From Acaryochloris sp. CRU_2_0 (GTDB lineage: Bacteria > Cyanobacteriota > Cyanobacteriia > Thermosynechococcales > Thermosynechococcaceae), in the NCBI GenBank assembly GCA_012034865.1, contig JAAUOM010000036.1:1-35967 (forward strand): 35,967 nt of DNA, read 5' to 3'. How positions within the stretch are numbered: the stretch's first letter is position 1; each line of letters starts with the position of its first letter. The translations under genes were made by a program, and so were the position numbers. Positions 34,973 through 35,967 of the stretch are shown piece after piece. The notes under the pieces were generated by a model. The model searched no databases and was not told where the DNA came from. It was given only the letters and a program-made list of their open reading frames with translations.

Positions 34973-35173
34973 ATGCTAAACGAAACGATCCTTGAAAAGA
35001 GATTAGCGATGCTTGAGCAAACGGTTTCTGATCTCCAGCACAAGCTGGAAAGCAATCCCACCTCTAAAAACTGGCTAGATAAACTTATCGGCTCAATCTC
35101 TGATGAAGCAGCTTTTCTCGAAGCTTTAGAATATGGACGGATTTCTCGTCAGACTGATAAGCCGATTGATTAA
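34973..35173 (+). CDS. Antitoxin-like protein of a VapBC-type pair
   Basis: A 66-residue protein (MLNETILEKRLAMLEQTVSD). The first half is a coiled-coil helix that probably dimerises; the second half (KLIGSISDEAAFLEALEYGR) is the usual toxin-binding tail of cyanobacterial antitoxins that precede PIN-domain toxins. It has no classical DNA-binding fold that I can see. It starts after a strong ribosome site and is followed 14 bases later by the PIN toxin gene, so the two form an operon. Confidence 0.8.
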   Translation: MLNETILEKRLAMLEQTVSDLQHKLESNPTSKNWLDKLIGSISDEAAFLEALEYGRISRQTDKPID

Positions 35174-35187
35174 AGCCACGAACAATC

Positions 35188-35615
35188 GTGAAATATCTGC
35201 TTGATACCGACCACATTAGTTTTCTACAGCGACGCTCAGGCTCAGAATTTGCTTGCTTGATAGTTCGTATGGGGCAGCACTCACCGACAGATTTTGCTTT
35301 ATCCATTGTTAGCTTCCATGAGCAGATACTGGGTGCTCACACCTTCATAAATCGTGCCCAGACAAGTGCCGATGTGATTCGTGGATATGCTCTTCTGTCA
35401 GAAACACTTCAGGGCTTTGCAACAGCTCCTGTTTTACCATTGATGCTGGAGCAATTGTCGTCTTTGATGAATTGAGAAGGAAACGGGTTCGTATATCTAC
35501 GATGGATTTGAGAATTGCTGTGATTGCTATGTCTCGCAACTTAGTGCTATTGACCCGAAACGTTAGTGACTTCAGTAAAGTTCCAGATTTAGTAATGGAA
35601 GATTGGACGGTCTAG
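35188..35615 (+). pseudogene. vapC: VapC-type PIN-domain toxin, one-base frameshift
   Basis: VapC toxins are magnesium-dependent RNases. The N-terminus reads YLLDTDHISFLQRRSGSE with the catalytic Asp of the PIN motif, then FALSIVSFHEQ with Glu. After PVLP the frame is lost, but the next frame continues with FDAGAIVVFDELRRKRVRIS, TMDLRIAVIAMSRNLVLLTR and the last acidic segment VSDFSKVPDL, ending at TAG 35613-35615. One T is missing in CCATTGATG at 35440-35441. Otherwise the family pattern is complete, so the gene may be intact in the organism. If the frameshift is real, the shortened toxin (to 35475) lacks the C-terminal catalytic Asp residues and the antitoxin is orphaned. Confidence 0.8.
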
Positions 35616-35698
35616 AGCGAGTGGGCTAACACTGCTACACCAACTTTACAAGATAGCAGTATCTCGAAAACGGGAGTGGCTATTGTTTTTGACCCTCC

Positions 35699-35872
35699 AT
35701 CAAATATCAGGAAATCTCCAAACGAAGAAATCTTATGCTCGGTGGTGGCTACTTTGCGTGCCCAAAACCGCATCGAATCTACTTTGCCCAATCAGGACCA
35801 ACGATCATCCTTTTGCTCTGGGGTGGGGATAAAACCCACATTCCGCTGATCCAGAGGGCAAAAAAATATTAG
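35699..35872 (+). pseudogene. Remnant of a RelE/HigB-type toxin
   Basis: A short frame reads RRNLMLGGGYFACPKPHRIY followed by FAQSGPTIILLLWGGDKTH and a final RAKKY before TAG 35870-35872. This is the C-terminal half of addiction-module killer proteins (typical pattern GxGYRIYFAQ, LLLCGGDK, IQRAKKYW). The N-terminal half is missing; an ATG at 35735 could give 45 residues, too few for a toxin. Confidence 0.6.
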
Positions 35873-35884
35873 TAACGAATCTAA

Positions 35885-35950
35885 TGGATCACAGAGATCG
35901 CAGCTCGTGCTAGTCTCAATAAAGAACATTACTTGAGAATTGAGTCATAG
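35885..35950 (+). pseudogene. Remnant of an addiction-module antidote (HigA-like)
   Basis: Twelve bases after the toxin remnant, a frame reads WITEIAARASLNKEHYLRIE and stops at 35948-35950. This matches the recognition-helix region of antidotes of the HI1420 type (pattern ITEIAxxxxLNREHLYR). Only about 20 codons remain. Gene order toxin then antidote fits that family. Confidence 0.5.
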
Positions 35951-35967
35951 AAGCTTCAAAAGCCAAA

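Noticed and set aside
1..35967. CRISPR array or prophage
   Set aside because: No regularly spaced repeats and no phage structural genes are visible anywhere in the window.

Overview
The window reads as chromosomal DNA of a cyanobacterium. It carries roughly twenty copies of the cyanobacterial octamer GCGATCGC, and genes typical of the phylum: a KaiB-domain protein, a Tab2-type protein, a DUF1818 protein next to rpoZ, PilT, an Amt transporter behind an NtcA-like site, menC, and several Ser/Thr kinases. The gene set and the insertion-sequence debris recall Acaryochloris-like genomes, but that is an impression, not a result.

Layout. 1-583: two transposase remnants. 685-7639: an alpha/beta hydrolase, a pseudokinase, a hypothetical gene, a DUF790/Bax1-type nuclease, a small membrane protein, a DM13 lipoprotein, a VOC protein, rpoZ, a secreted Pro-rich protein and a DUF1818 protein. 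7672-10048: a tRNA-Pro gene followed by a compact 2.3-kb island bounded by 79-bp direct repeats of the tRNA 3' half and its flank. The island holds a frameshifted gene, a HicA-like protein, two coupled small ORFs and a truncated ORF, but no integrase. 10082-15989 (minus strand): a response-regulator/histidine-kinase hybrid, gyrA, wecB (frameshifted) and a small membrane protein. 16548-21636: pilT, the KaiB-domain fusion, the Tab2-like gene and amt. 21808-28119: a GH57 gene (frameshifted), gatA, a HAD phosphatase and hflX. 28174-33421 (minus strand): a Ser/Thr kinase with TPRs, a VanY-type peptidase and a Ser/Thr kinase with SH3b repeats, which may form an envelope-sensing cluster. 33601-35967: menC, a gene remnant, a VapBC-type pair (toxin frameshifted) and debris of a second toxin-antitoxin pair.

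Most of the window is housekeeping. The stretch most worth attention is the tRNA-Pro island, whose two tRNA copies differ exactly at the first anticodon base. A second theme is that four otherwise well-preserved genes (island gene, wecB, GH57, vapC) each lack exactly one base, and hflX lacks a normal start codon. Single-base loss in short homopolymers points to sequence error at least as strongly as to gene decay, so these should be checked against reads before being called pseudogenes.
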